From: Ferrimonas sediminicola
GTDB lineage: Bacteria; Pseudomonadota; Gammaproteobacteria; Enterobacterales; Shewanellaceae
Length of the DNA: 64,000 nt
Assembly (NCBI RefSeq): GCF_005116715.1
Contig: NZ_SWCI01000005.1
Location: 239,078-303,077 of the forward strand
Direction: 5' to 3'
Positions 7,630 through 16,701 of this stretch are shown here, piece by piece (position 1 is the stretch's first letter; each line of letters begins with the position of its first letter). Position numbers and translations under genes: made by a program. A model generated the notes under the pieces. It did not search any database, was not told the origin of the DNA, and saw nothing but the letters and a program-made list of their open reading frames with translations.

Positions 7630-9525
7630 ATGAAAACGCACTGGATTGCCGTAACCTGTATGGGGCTGCTCACCGCCTGTGGCGGAGGCGGGGGGGCCTC
7701 CTCTCCCGACCCGAGCCCCCTGCCCCCCTCTACTGAGCTGACCATCAGCCGCACTCTGGCCTCGGACCCCAGTGCGGCACTGGTGGCCACGGTAACCGGG
7801 ATAGACAGCAGAGAGCTGGACTTCCGCTGGAGCCAGATCTCCGGGCCCCAGGTCAACATCCTCAACCCCAGCTCGCCCATGGCCGCCTTCGAGGCCCCGG
7901 AACCGGGCCTGTATGAGTTTCGCATCACCGTCACCGACAGCCAGGGCAATGCGATCAGCGAAGTGGTCGACCACAGCACCGACACGGCGGCCGATGCCGG
8001 ACGTATCCGCGGTGACCAGGTGGTGCCCTCCGGCGGCCGGGTCTCCATGCGCCTGGGGCGCTCCGGGGATCGCAGCCAGGCGATGCAGGGGATCCGCTGG
8101 CAACAGCAAGCCGGTCCCAGAATCGGCGATCTGGCGTTCGACGATCCGGAGCTGCTCACCTTCACCGCGCCGGTGGTGACCCGGGACACCCTGCTGACCC
8201 TGAGCGTCACCGCCAGCGACAACGGCCGGCCGGTCAGCGACCAGGCCTTGGTGCTGGTGACCGCCGAGCCCTCGCCGGCCAATGACGCCCTGTTCGACGG
8301 CCCCGTCGCCCGGGTCCAGGCCTGGGACGACCGCTCCCCCTGGAAGGCCGCCCTGGAGCGCTGCGTCTACTCCACCCGGTTCAACGCCAGCTCCCTGTGC
8401 AGCATCGATACCCTGCCGCTTCTGGGCCAGCAGCACCCCGTTCCCACTGTGGATCAGGTGATGGAGCGGGTGGTGGTCTCCCACCCCTGGATGGGCGACG
8501 CCTTCAAGGGGTTTCTCCAGCAACGGGATCCGAGCGGCGACTTCCGCCGTCTGCTGGGGGCGGTCACCGCAGTGGTGATCAGCGCCGACATCCGCCCCTC
8601 CTTCTACTGGGTGGCCACCGGTGCCATCTACCTGGATCCCTCCGACCTGTGGCTTGAGCCCTGGCAGATGGCGACCATCAACGAAGATCCGGACTACCGC
8701 AGTGGCTTTGGCAGTGAGCTCAATTTCCTCACCCCCTGGCGCTATGTGAAGGGCAACGCCTATGCCAGCGTCTCCTACCCGCCCTACGCGGAGATCAGCC
8801 GCAGCCTGGGCGCCCTGGAGTCGGAGCTGGCCAGCCTGCTCTACCATGAGCTGGCGCACGCCAACGACTTTTTCCCCAGCAGCACCTGGGACAGCATCGA
8901 TACCCCGACCCTGCTGCAAGCCTACTACCTGCGCAGCGAGCAACAGCAACTCATCTCGGACCGGCTCACTGCCGATCTGCCCCTGCACAGCAGTGAGATG
9001 AAGGCACTGGCCGATGTTCAGTTCCGCGGCGCCACCGCCACCCCTTTGCAGAAGAGCTACCAGCCCGGCGACATCGCCGCATTCTTTTCCAGTGACAGGG
9101 CCAACGACGACTACGCCTACTCCACCCCTAGGGAGGATCTGGCCATGCTGTTTGAGGAGGCAATGATGGCGCATCGCTATGGCATCCGCCGCGATGTCGC
9201 CGTGACCGATCGACCGGACCAGGTGAGTGCCTCCACCATCAGCGTCAGCTGGGGACAACGGGGGCGCATCGCCGATGCACCGCTGCTGCCGAGACTGGAC
9301 CTGGTGCTGACCCAGCTGATGCCGTCGCTCGAGGCCGATCGGCTGATCTCCGCCCTGCCGGCCTCGATCCCGATGCGCGCCGGGGAGAGCTGGGCGGACA
9401 ACCTCACCCTGGATCCCGCCGCCGCGGCAGCCAGGGTGCTGGCGAGGCCCAGCCTGACCCGCCCACGGGAGGGAGTGCTCCGCCACCTCGGGCGTACGCC
9501 GGATTGGAAGTTGGAACAGCAGTAA
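7630..9525 (+). CDS. Putative lipoprotein with Ig-like repeats and an HExxH metalloprotease-like site
   Basis: This 631-residue protein starts with a lipoprotein signal, MKTHWIAVTCMGLLTACGGG, with the lipobox LTAC. Residues about 25-220 read as two beta-sandwich (PKD/Ig-like) modules, for example LDFRWSQISGPQVNI and YEFRITVTDSQGN. The second half contains LLYHELAHANDFF, with HELAH at residues 406-410, and further on MLFEEAMMAHRYGIRRD. That pattern suggests a zinc-binding site with a downstream acidic/histidine element. I do not recognise a named family. The start is preceded by AGGGAGGGAGAGA. It ends at a terminator shared with hda. Function is unknown; a surface or periplasmic metallopeptidase is an inference. 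Confidence 0.75.
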   Translation: MKTHWIAVTCMGLLTACGGGGGASSPDPSPLPPSTELTISRTLASDPSAALVATVTGIDSRELDFRWSQISGPQVNILNPSSPMAAFEAPEPGLYEFRITVTDSQGNAISEVVDHSTDTAADAGRIRGDQVVPSGGRVSMRLGRSGDRSQAMQGIRWQQQAGPRIGDLAFDDPELLTFTAPVVTRDTLLTLSVTASDNGRPVSDQALVLVTAEPSPANDALFDGPVARVQAWDDRSPWKAALERCVYSTRFNASSLCSIDTLPLLGQQHPVPTVDQVMERVVVSHPWMGDAFKGFLQQRDPSGDFRRLLGAVTAVVISADIRPSFYWVATGAIYLDPSDLWLEPWQMATINEDPDYRSGFGSELNFLTPWRYVKGNAYASVSYPPYAEISRSLGALESELASLLYHELAHANDFFPSSTWDSIDTPTLLQAYYLRSEQQQLISDRLTADLPLHSSEMKALADVQFRGATATPLQKSYQPGDIAAFFSSDRANDDYAYSTPREDLAMLFEEAMMAHRYGIRRDVAVTDRPDQVSASTISVSWGQRGRIADAPLLPRLDLVLTQLMPSLEADRLISALPASIPMRAGESWADNLTLDPAAAAARVLARPSLTRPREGVLRHLGRTPDWKLEQQ

Positions 9526-9557
9526 CTGAAAAAGGCCGCAGAAGCGGCCTTTTTCAG
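9526..9557. terminator. Bidirectional terminator between the lipoprotein gene and hda
   Basis: Perfect inverted repeat CTGAAAAAGGCCGC / GCGGCCTTTTTCAG around the loop AGAA, with T-runs on both strands. It separates two convergent genes. Confidence 0.9.
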
Positions 9558-9572
9558 TCCCGTGTCACCGAG

Positions 9573-10280
9573 TTACAGGTGCAGGGTCTCCTTGACGAAG
9601 GGGATGGTCAGCCGACGCTGGGCCTGCATCGACGCCTTGTCGAGCCTGTCCAGCACGTCGAACAGGGTGCGAAGGTCCCGGGCAAGCCGGGTCAGCAGGA
9701 AGCGTCCCACATCCTCGGGCAGCTCCAGCCCCCGGGCCTTGGCGCGGCGCTGCAGCGCGGTCAGCTTCTCCTCGTCGGACAGGGACTGGACCTGGTAGTG
9801 CACCCCCCAGTTGAGTCGGGACACCAGATCCGGCAACAGGAACCCGGCCTGGCCGGCCGGACAACTGGCGGAGACGATCAGCTTGCAGTCACCCCGTTCG
9901 TTGATCCTGTTGTAGAGATCAAACACCGCCTCCTCCCAGAAGGGGTTGCGGGCCAGTTGATCGATGTCATCGAGACAGACCAGGGAGAGCTCCTCCAACC
10001 CCTCCAGTACCGCGGGAGACATGCTGGCATGGATGCCCAGGGGCAGGTAGAAGGCTTGACGGGCCAACTCCCGGGCGTGGGCGCAGGCGGCGTGCAGCAG
10101 GTGGGTTCGGCCGGATTTGGCCTGCCCCCACAGATAGGTCACAGTCTCCCCCCTGCCCTCGGCCACCTGGCGTATCGCCTCCAGCAACTGCTGGTTGGCC
10201 GCCGGGTAGTAGCTACCGAAGGTCTCATCATCCGGCAGATGCACTGGCAGAGAGAGCTGAATGGGTGAATTCGATTGCAC
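9573..10280 (-). CDS. hda: DnaA regulatory inactivator Hda
   Basis: A 235-residue AAA+ protein that works with the DNA-loaded beta clamp to stimulate ATP hydrolysis by DnaA. The N-terminal QLSLPVHLPDDETFGSYYP contains the QLSLP clamp-binding motif and the family signature. TYLWGQAKSGRTHLLHAAC is the Walker A region and LVCLDDIDQL the Walker B. The start was set at a GTG giving VQSNSPIQLSLP, close to the usual length of 233; longer in-frame starts give an N-terminus unlike the family. The ribosome binding site is weak. It lies 65 bp downstream of the DUF2066 gene. Confidence 0.92.
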   Translation of the reverse strand: MQSNSPIQLSLPVHLPDDETFGSYYPAANQQLLEAIRQVAEGRGETVTYLWGQAKSGRTHLLHAACAHARELARQAFYLPLGIHASMSPAVLEGLEELSLVCLDDIDQLARNPFWEEAVFDLYNRINERGDCKLIVSASCPAGQAGFLLPDLVSRLNWGVHYQVQSLSDEEKLTALQRRAKARGLELPEDVGRFLLTRLARDLRTLFDVLDRLDKASMQAQRRLTIPFVKETLHL

Positions 10281-10345
10281 TAGGGATTTGGGTTCCGTTC
10301 TGCAAGGTGGCGCCATTGTAGCACGGGGTTGCGCCCGGCCCAATT

Positions 10346-11416
10346 TTACGGATTGCCTATCCAGCGATATCGGGTCTGAGTGACCATTTCATCGTCAGAG
10401 GAGAGCTGCTCCACCCTGGGCTCCAGTGCCAACATCTGCGCCAGCGCCTCCGGCGATCCCACCAGTTCCACCGCGAAGCTCACCTGGCGTCCCTGCAGGG
10501 CGATAACCTGCAGGCTGGACACGGCACTGAGTCCCTTGAGGTAGCGCTCCACCTCGACCAGCTCGGCCATGCTACCCTGTATCTCGAACACCAGTTGTCT
10601 GTGGGACTCCTCCTCGCTGGCCACGGTGGCATAACGACGGGCGTAATAGCGGGCCAGCTCCTCCTGGATCCGGGACAACCCCTGCTCCACCCCGTCGACA
10701 CGACCGCTCTTCTGCATCAGGCTGCGGCGGACTCCGCCAAAGCCGTAGCGATCCCCCTGCCCCTCTGGCTGATACGGGTAGAGTGACAGGGTGTAATACC
10801 AGCCATCGGCTCCGGGCCACACCCGGGCCAACATGAAAAAGTCGGCCTGATAGCGTTCACTGGCCTCGGCCACCGGCTCGACGAAGAAGCCCCAGACGTC
10901 ATTGAGGCCGACGCGCATGGCGTCCTCCAGATCCATCAGCGGCAGGGAGAGAGGCAGCCCCCTCAGCGCCGCCTGCCGCCGCCAGGTACCCATATGCTCG
11001 GCATCCAGCTGTTCCGACATCAGCTGCCGCTTCCCCTGTTCATCCTCCAGGGCGATCCACCCCAGAGTCAGGGGCCGCTGCTTGCCCCAGACCGGCAGCT
11101 GGCGCTGCTGCATCGCCCGGACCAGCAGGGCACCATCGAACTGGATCGTCAGGGTCAGCGGATCGCCGCCGTAGCCGAAGCTGGAGACGAACCGGGTGGG
11201 GTTGCTGAGCATCCCCTCCATCCGCGGATCCTGGCCGATATCGGCCTCGCCACTGAGGCGCACCAGAGTCTGCATCAGGGCGTCGGGAATCTTGCTCTGC
11301 CGCTCGGCCCGCTCCCGTCCTTCCACCTGAACCTGCGCCTGATAAAGGTTATCCACCTCCACCGCCAAGGCGGAGCTACAGCTCAGAAGAGAAAGTAAAA
11401 AAACGAGTCGTTTCAC
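10346..11416 (-). CDS. DUF2066 family exported protein
   Basis: A 356-residue protein with a signal peptide (VKRLVFLLSLLSCSSALAVEVDNLY). The conserved body includes LYQAQVQVEGRERAERQSKIPDAL, LVRLSG and WGIALEDEQ-like strands (LGWIALEDEQGKRQL). The start is the GTG at 11416, with AGGAATCCTT as ribosome binding site. Genes of this family commonly precede hda in Shewanella relatives, as here. Periplasmic location follows from the signal; the function is not known. Confidence 0.83.
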   Translation of the reverse strand: MKRLVFLLSLLSCSSALAVEVDNLYQAQVQVEGRERAERQSKIPDALMQTLVRLSGEADIGQDPRMEGMLSNPTRFVSSFGYGGDPLTLTIQFDGALLVRAMQQRQLPVWGKQRPLTLGWIALEDEQGKRQLMSEQLDAEHMGTWRRQAALRGLPLSLPLMDLEDAMRVGLNDVWGFFVEPVAEASERYQADFFMLARVWPGADGWYYTLSLYPYQPEGQGDRYGFGGVRRSLMQKSGRVDGVEQGLSRIQEELARYYARRYATVASEEESHRQLVFEIQGSMAELVEVERYLKGLSAVSSLQVIALQGRQVSFAVELVGSPEALAQMLALEPRVEQLSSDDEMVTQTRYRWIGNP

Positions 11417-11777
11417 AAGGATTCCTGTCGATAAACGGTGATGGCCAGAGTGTATCACAGGGGGCGCGGCATTGTATGGTCCCCTGCGGGGACGAACAGA
11501 GCGGCCCGGGTTTTCCGCTGCTGCTGAGCCATCGCCCCCGGGAGGCCGTCGCTCCCGCCAGGAAGAACGACGACCAGGAAACCCGGGAATCCCCGGAGTA
11601 AGGCCGGATCAAGCAGCCCCTCCAGCTGCCCAAGGAACAGTTGCAGGAGGCCAAGGAGCAGTTGGCACAGCTCGAGGCCAAGGAGATGGATCCGGACGCC
11701 AGGAAGTGGAAGGCCGAAGGCAGGGCATAAAAAAAGAGGACTCAATGAGTCCTCTCTTCCCCCAGGATTGAAGCCAG
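11417..11777. other. Intergenic region, possible decayed small gene
   Basis: No intact gene is convincing. In one plus-strand frame an ATG at 11476 opens 41 codons to a TAA at 11599. The same frame then continues for 43 sense codons, of which the last 35 read as an amphipathic Lys/Glu/Gln-rich helix (PKEQLQEAKEQLAQLEAKE) ending RKWKAEGRA at the TAA at 11728. This could be a gene broken by a stop. The right end holds the uraA terminator. Confidence 0.3.
11729..11757 (-). terminator. uraA terminator
   Basis: On the minus strand the stem GAGGACTC / GAGTCCTC with loop ATT is followed by seven Ts. It begins about 20 bp after the uraA stop. Confidence 0.88.
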
Positions 11778-13043
11778 TTAGGCCTCATCCTCCTCGTGGC
11801 CGAAGTTCTTCGGCAGCAGCAGGTTGAGCAGAATCGCCACCACCGCGCACAGGGCGATCCCCTGCAGAGTGAACTCGCCCATCTTGATGGTCATACCGCC
11901 GATGCCGAACACCAGGGTGACCGCCACGATCACCAGGTTGCGGGGCTCGGCCACATCCACCTTGTTGTTGATCATCGAGCTCATCCCCACTGCGGCGATG
12001 GAACCGAACAGCAGGATCATGATGCCGCCCATCACCACGGTGGGCACCGTGGCCAGGATGGCACCGAACTTACCCACCATGGCCAGCAGGATGGCACTGA
12101 CCGCCGCCCAGGTCATCACCTTGGGATCGTAGTTACGGGTCAGCATTACCGCCCCGGTCACCTCGGAGTAGGTGGTGTTTGGCGGTCCACCCAGGCCGGC
12201 GGCGGCCATGGTGGCCACGCCATCCCCCAGCAAGGTGCGATGCAAGCCAGGCTTCTTCACGTAGTTACGGCCGGTCACGTTACTGATCGCCAGCATGTCA
12301 CCGATGTGCTCCACCGCCGGGGCGATGGCCACCGGGATCAGGAACAGGATCGCCTCCCAGTGGAAGCTGGGGGTGGTGAACTCGGGGATGGCGAACCAGG
12401 GCGCCGCGGCCACACCGCTGAAATCGATGATGCCGGCAAACCAGGAGAGGCCGTAACCGACCACTACCGCCGACAGAATCGGCAGCAGGCGCAGCATCCC
12501 CTTGCCCATCACCGCCACCACCAGGGCTGTGATCAGGGTCGGCAGGGCGATGGAGAGGGCCAACCCGGTCTCATAGGCCTGGTTATCCCCCTGCATCCCC
12601 AGGGCCATGTTCACCGCCACCGGCGCCAGGGTCAGGCCGATCACCATGATCACCGGTCCCACTACCACCGGCGGCAGCAGCCGGTTGATCGCTTCCATGC
12701 CTCCGGCCCGGGCCACCTGGGAGAGCACCACGTACACCAGACCGGCGGCCATCAGTCCCCCCATGGTGGCGGAGATGCCCCACTGAGTCACCCCGTAGGA
12801 GATGGGGGCGATAAAAGCGAAGGAGGAGGCCAGGAACACCGGCACCTGACGCTTGGTCACCAGCTGGAACAGCAGGGTGCCGACACCCGCGGTAAACAGG
12901 GCCACGTTGACGTTCAGACCGGTAAGAAGGGGAACCAGAACCAGGGCACCGAAGGCCACGAAAAGCATCTGGGTACCGGCGACCACCTGTCGCCAGGTCG
13001 CCGGAACTGGTACAGCTCCGGCGCTAACAGCTTGCTGCTGCAT
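11778..13043 (-). CDS. uraA: Uracil/xanthine permease family transporter, probable uracil permease
   Basis: A 421-residue inner-membrane nucleobase:cation symporter (NCS2) with the expected chain of about 14 hydrophobic segments. Family motifs are visible: FVAFGALVLVPLLTGLN in helix 1, SSFAFIAPI in helix 3, AIAPAVEHIGDML with the helix-8 glutamate, and GGPPNTTYSEVTGAVMLTRNYD with the second substrate-binding glutamate. The start at 13043 gives MQQQAVSAG and follows AATGAGGTTAAC. It is 134 bp downstream of upp, beyond the upp terminator, so it probably has its own promoter as well as any read-through. The upp neighbour supports uracil as substrate. Confidence 0.93.
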   Translation of the reverse strand: MQQQAVSAGAVPVPATWRQVVAGTQMLFVAFGALVLVPLLTGLNVNVALFTAGVGTLLFQLVTKRQVPVFLASSFAFIAPISYGVTQWGISATMGGLMAAGLVYVVLSQVARAGGMEAINRLLPPVVVGPVIMVIGLTLAPVAVNMALGMQGDNQAYETGLALSIALPTLITALVVAVMGKGMLRLLPILSAVVVGYGLSWFAGIIDFSGVAAAPWFAIPEFTTPSFHWEAILFLIPVAIAPAVEHIGDMLAISNVTGRNYVKKPGLHRTLLGDGVATMAAAGLGGPPNTTYSEVTGAVMLTRNYDPKVMTWAAVSAILLAMVGKFGAILATVPTVVMGGIMILLFGSIAAVGMSSMINNKVDVAEPRNLVIVAVTLVFGIGGMTIKMGEFTLQGIALCAVVAILLNLLLPKNFGHEEDEA

Positions 13044-13144
13044 GTTAACCTCATTGTTATTTATCGTAGTTATGTGATCGGCCTCTGGGGACCGATGTAG
13101 GGTTGGAAGCGTGGACACCCGTCCTCCCGGCTTCCACGGGATTC

Positions 13145-13172
13145 AAAAAAACGGCGCCGATGGCGCCGTTTC
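13145..13172 (-). terminator. upp terminator
   Basis: Minus-strand stem ACGGCGCC / GGCGCCGT with loop ATC, followed by a run of Ts, immediately after the upp stop. Confidence 0.88.
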
Positions 13173-13177
13173 CGAAA

Positions 13178-13804
13178 TCACTTGGTTCCGAAGATCTTGT
13201 CTCCGGCGTCACCCAGTCCCGGGAGGATGTAGCCCTTTTCGTTGAGACGCTCATCCACGGAGGCGGTGAACAGCTCGATATCGGGGTGGGACTCCTCCAG
13301 CGCCTTCAGGCCCTCGGGGGCGGCAACCAGGACCAGCACCTTGATGTTGGTGCAGCCGCGCTTCTTCAGCAGGTCCAGGGTGGCGATCATGGAGCCGCCG
13401 GTGGCCAGCATGGGATCCACCACCAGGGCGATACGCTCATCGATGTTGGATACCAGCTTCTCGAAATAGGGAACCGGCTCCAGGGTCTCTTCGTCGCGGT
13501 AGATCCCCACAACGGACACCTTGGCGGCAGGGATGTGCTCCAGCACGCCATCCATCATCCCCAGGCCGGCACGCAGGATCGGCACCACGGTCACTTTCTT
13601 GCCCTTGATCTGGTTGACGGTGATGGGGCCGTTCCAACCCTCTATCTCCACAGACTCGGTTTCAAAATCGGAGGTCGCTTCATAGGTCAACAGAGCGGCT
13701 ACCTCTTTGGCCAGCTCACGGAAGCGCTTAGTGCTGACATCAGCCTCACGCATCAAGCCCAGTTTATGTTGAATCAGCGGGTGCTTGACCTCAGTGACTT
13801 TCAT
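13178..13804 (-). CDS. upp: Uracil phosphoribosyltransferase
   Basis: This 208-residue enzyme makes UMP from uracil and PRPP. It has the exact family length and the start [29 protein letters not shown] and the PRPP-binding loop [18 protein letters not shown] are visible, and [18 protein letters not shown] is the conserved uracil-binding C-terminus. It sits directly upstream of the uracil permease and divergent from purM, so pyrimidine salvage and purine synthesis share this 259-bp intergenic region. I saw no convincing PurR operator. Confidence 0.97.
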   Translation of the reverse strand: MKVTEVKHPLIQHKLGLMREADVSTKRFRELAKEVAALLTYEATSDFETESVEIEGWNGPITVNQIKGKKVTVVPILRAGLGMMDGVLEHIPAAKVSVVGIYRDEETLEPVPYFEKLVSNIDERIALVVDPMLATGGSMIATLDLLKKRGCTNIKVLVLVAAPEGLKALEESHPDIELFTASVDERLNEKGYILPGLGDAGDKIFGTK

Positions 13805-14063
13805 CTTATTCTCCGAATGGTAGGCTACAGGTAAACAGCGGAATCATAGCGTGAACCGCCCTCGCTTGAAAGCGAGTGCGCTGCCAGAAGCGCCGCGACG
13901 CGAGACAGATCACAGCCGCAGGGTTCGATCGAAGGTTTTTCATTCGTTTTGCCGCCCCGGGACGCAGAGGCTGAGAAAAACTTGGGTGCACCGTGTGCAG
14001 CTGGTAAAATGCGCGCCAGAACATCAACACTATAAAAACCCCTACAAAAACAACGAGGCCTCT

Positions 14064-15101
<1,038 letters not shown>

Positions 15102-15102
15102 G

Positions 15103-15753
15103 ATGGCACAACAGACCCGAATCGCCGTTGTCATCTCCGGCAGCGGCAGCAACCTGCAGGCGATCATCGACGCCTGCGCAGACGGGGGGATCCCGGGCCG
15201 TATCGTCGGCGTCATCAGCAACAGGGGCGAGGCCTTCGGCCTCACCCGCGCCGCCGACGCCGGCATTCCCGCCATCACCCTGAGCGCGGAAAAGGGGGAA
15301 AGCCGGGAATCCTACGATGCCCGGCTGGCTGCCCAGTTGGACGCGCTGGAGACGGATCTGGTGGTGCTGGCCGGCTTTATGCGGATCTTGAGTCCCGCCC
15401 TGGTGCAGAAGTTTGCCGGACGGATGCTCAATATCCACCCCTCCCTGCTGCCCAAGTACACCGGCCTCGACACCCACCGGCGGGCGATGGCTGCGGGCGA
15501 CCGGGAGCATGGCTGCTCGGTGCATTTCGTCACCGAGGAGCTCGATGGCGGACCGGTGATTCTCCAGGCCAAGGTGCCCATCTTCGCCGATGACAGCATC
15601 GAGGCCCTGACCCAGAGGGTGCACACCCAGGAGCACCGCATCTATCCTTTGGTGGTGAAATGGTTTTGCGAAGGGCGCCTGACGATGACCGAACAGGCAG
15701 CCCTGCTGGACGGAGAACGGCTGCCCCTGCAGGGGTACGCCAACGAGGAGTAG
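15103..15753 (+). CDS. purN: Phosphoribosylglycinamide formyltransferase
   Basis: A 216-residue enzyme that formylates GAR with 10-formyl-THF in purine synthesis. The N-terminal VVISGSGSNLQAIID phosphate loop, the HPSLLPKYTGLDTHRRA segment with the catalytic His, and HFVTEELDGGPVILQA with the catalytic Asp are all present. The ATG follows the purM stop by one base, so translation is coupled. Confidence 0.97.
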   Translation: MAQQTRIAVVISGSGSNLQAIIDACADGGIPGRIVGVISNRGEAFGLTRAADAGIPAITLSAEKGESRESYDARLAAQLDALETDLVVLAGFMRILSPALVQKFAGRMLNIHPSLLPKYTGLDTHRRAMAAGDREHGCSVHFVTEELDGGPVILQAKVPIFADDSIEALTQRVHTQEHRIYPLVVKWFCEGRLTMTEQAALLDGERLPLQGYANEE

Positions 15754-15761
15754 GCCACGCC

Positions 15762-16520
15762 ATGGCGACCGGGTTAAAGAGCGTTATCTGTGACATTGAC
15801 GGCGTGCTGATGCACGACAACCAGCCGATCCCCGGCGCCGACCGCTTCATCAAGCGGCTGCAGGAGCAGGGGAACCCGCTGGTGCTGCTCACCAACAACC
15901 CGGCCCAGACCGCCAGGGACCTGGCCAACCGGCTGGGGAATTCCGGCATCCATCTGCCGGATTCCGCGTTCTACACCTCCGCCATGGCCACCGCCCACTT
16001 CCTGCGCCACCAGTCTGGCAACAAGGCCTATGTGATCGGCGAAGGCGCTCTGACCCACGAACTGTACCAGGCGGGCTTCACCATCACCGACATCGATCCC
16101 GATTTCGTGGTGGTGGGCGAGACCCGCTCCTTCAACTGGGACATGATTCACCGGGCCGCCAGCTTCGTCGCCAACGGCGCCCGCTTCATTGCCACCAACC
16201 CGGATACCCATGGCCCAGCCTACAGCCCGGCCTGCTCGGCCCTGTGCGCCCCCATCGAGCGGATCACCGGCAAGAGCCCCTTCTATGTGGGGAAACCCTC
16301 CTCCTGGATCGTCCGCAGCGCCCTGGATCACCTGGGCAGCCACTCCGGCGACACGGTGATCATCGGTGACAACATGAACACCGACATCAGGGCCGGGGTT
16401 CAGGCGGGCCTGGAGAGCATCCTGGTGCTCTCCGGAGTCACCGGCATCGAGGAACTGGATAGACACCCCTTCCGCCCAAGCCACATCTTCCCCTGCGTGG
16501 CGGAGATCGACGTGCTCTGA
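15762..16520 (+). CDS. nagD: NagD-type HAD nucleotide phosphatase
   Basis: A 252-residue HAD-superfamily phosphatase, nearly the length of E. coli NagD (250). Motif I is VICDIDGVLMHDN, motif II LLTNNPAQTARDL, then VGETRSFNWDM, FIATNPDTHGPAY, GKPSSWIV and motif IV GDNMNTDIRAG. These match NagD closely. NagD dephosphorylates nucleoside monophosphates, notably UMP. It starts eight bases after purN, so it probably belongs to the pur operon and not to amino-sugar genes; a nucleotide-pool role fits this context. Confidence 0.93.
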   Translation: MATGLKSVICDIDGVLMHDNQPIPGADRFIKRLQEQGNPLVLLTNNPAQTARDLANRLGNSGIHLPDSAFYTSAMATAHFLRHQSGNKAYVIGEGALTHELYQAGFTITDIDPDFVVVGETRSFNWDMIHRAASFVANGARFIATNPDTHGPAYSPACSALCAPIERITGKSPFYVGKPSSWIVRSALDHLGSHSGDTVIIGDNMNTDIRAGVQAGLESILVLSGVTGIEELDRHPFRPSHIFPCVAEIDVL

Positions 16521-16540
16521 CGGCGGCGCCAGCCTAATCA

Positions 16541-16566
16541 GGGTGGCCGGCGGCCACCCTTTTTTT
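16541..16566 (+). terminator. Terminator of the purMN-nagD operon
   Basis: Stem GGGTGGCC / GGCCACCC with loop GGC, followed by seven Ts. Confidence 0.9.
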
Positions 16567-16701
16567 CACCGGTCCCCTCCCAATGGCCAAACAGAATTCC
16601 TTACAAATCATCCTTGTCGCTCCGGGCCACTGAGGCGATGATAGAACCCGACCAAGTAACTGAACGGCAGATTCAGTCGAACACAGAAAGAAGGACGACC
16701 C

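Noticed and set aside
7615..9486. Long minus-strand open frame opposite the HELAH lipoprotein
   Set aside because: Gly/Ala/His-rich composition with no family features; the plus-strand protein has a signal peptide, ribosome binding site and motif.
13850..13960. tRNA-like segment (GGGTTCGATC) in the upp-purM region
   Set aside because: No acceptor stem, anticodon arm or CCA-side pairing could be drawn around it.
13805..14063. PurR operator upstream of purM
   Set aside because: No sequence close to ACGCAAACGTTTGCGT was found in the upp-purM intergenic region.
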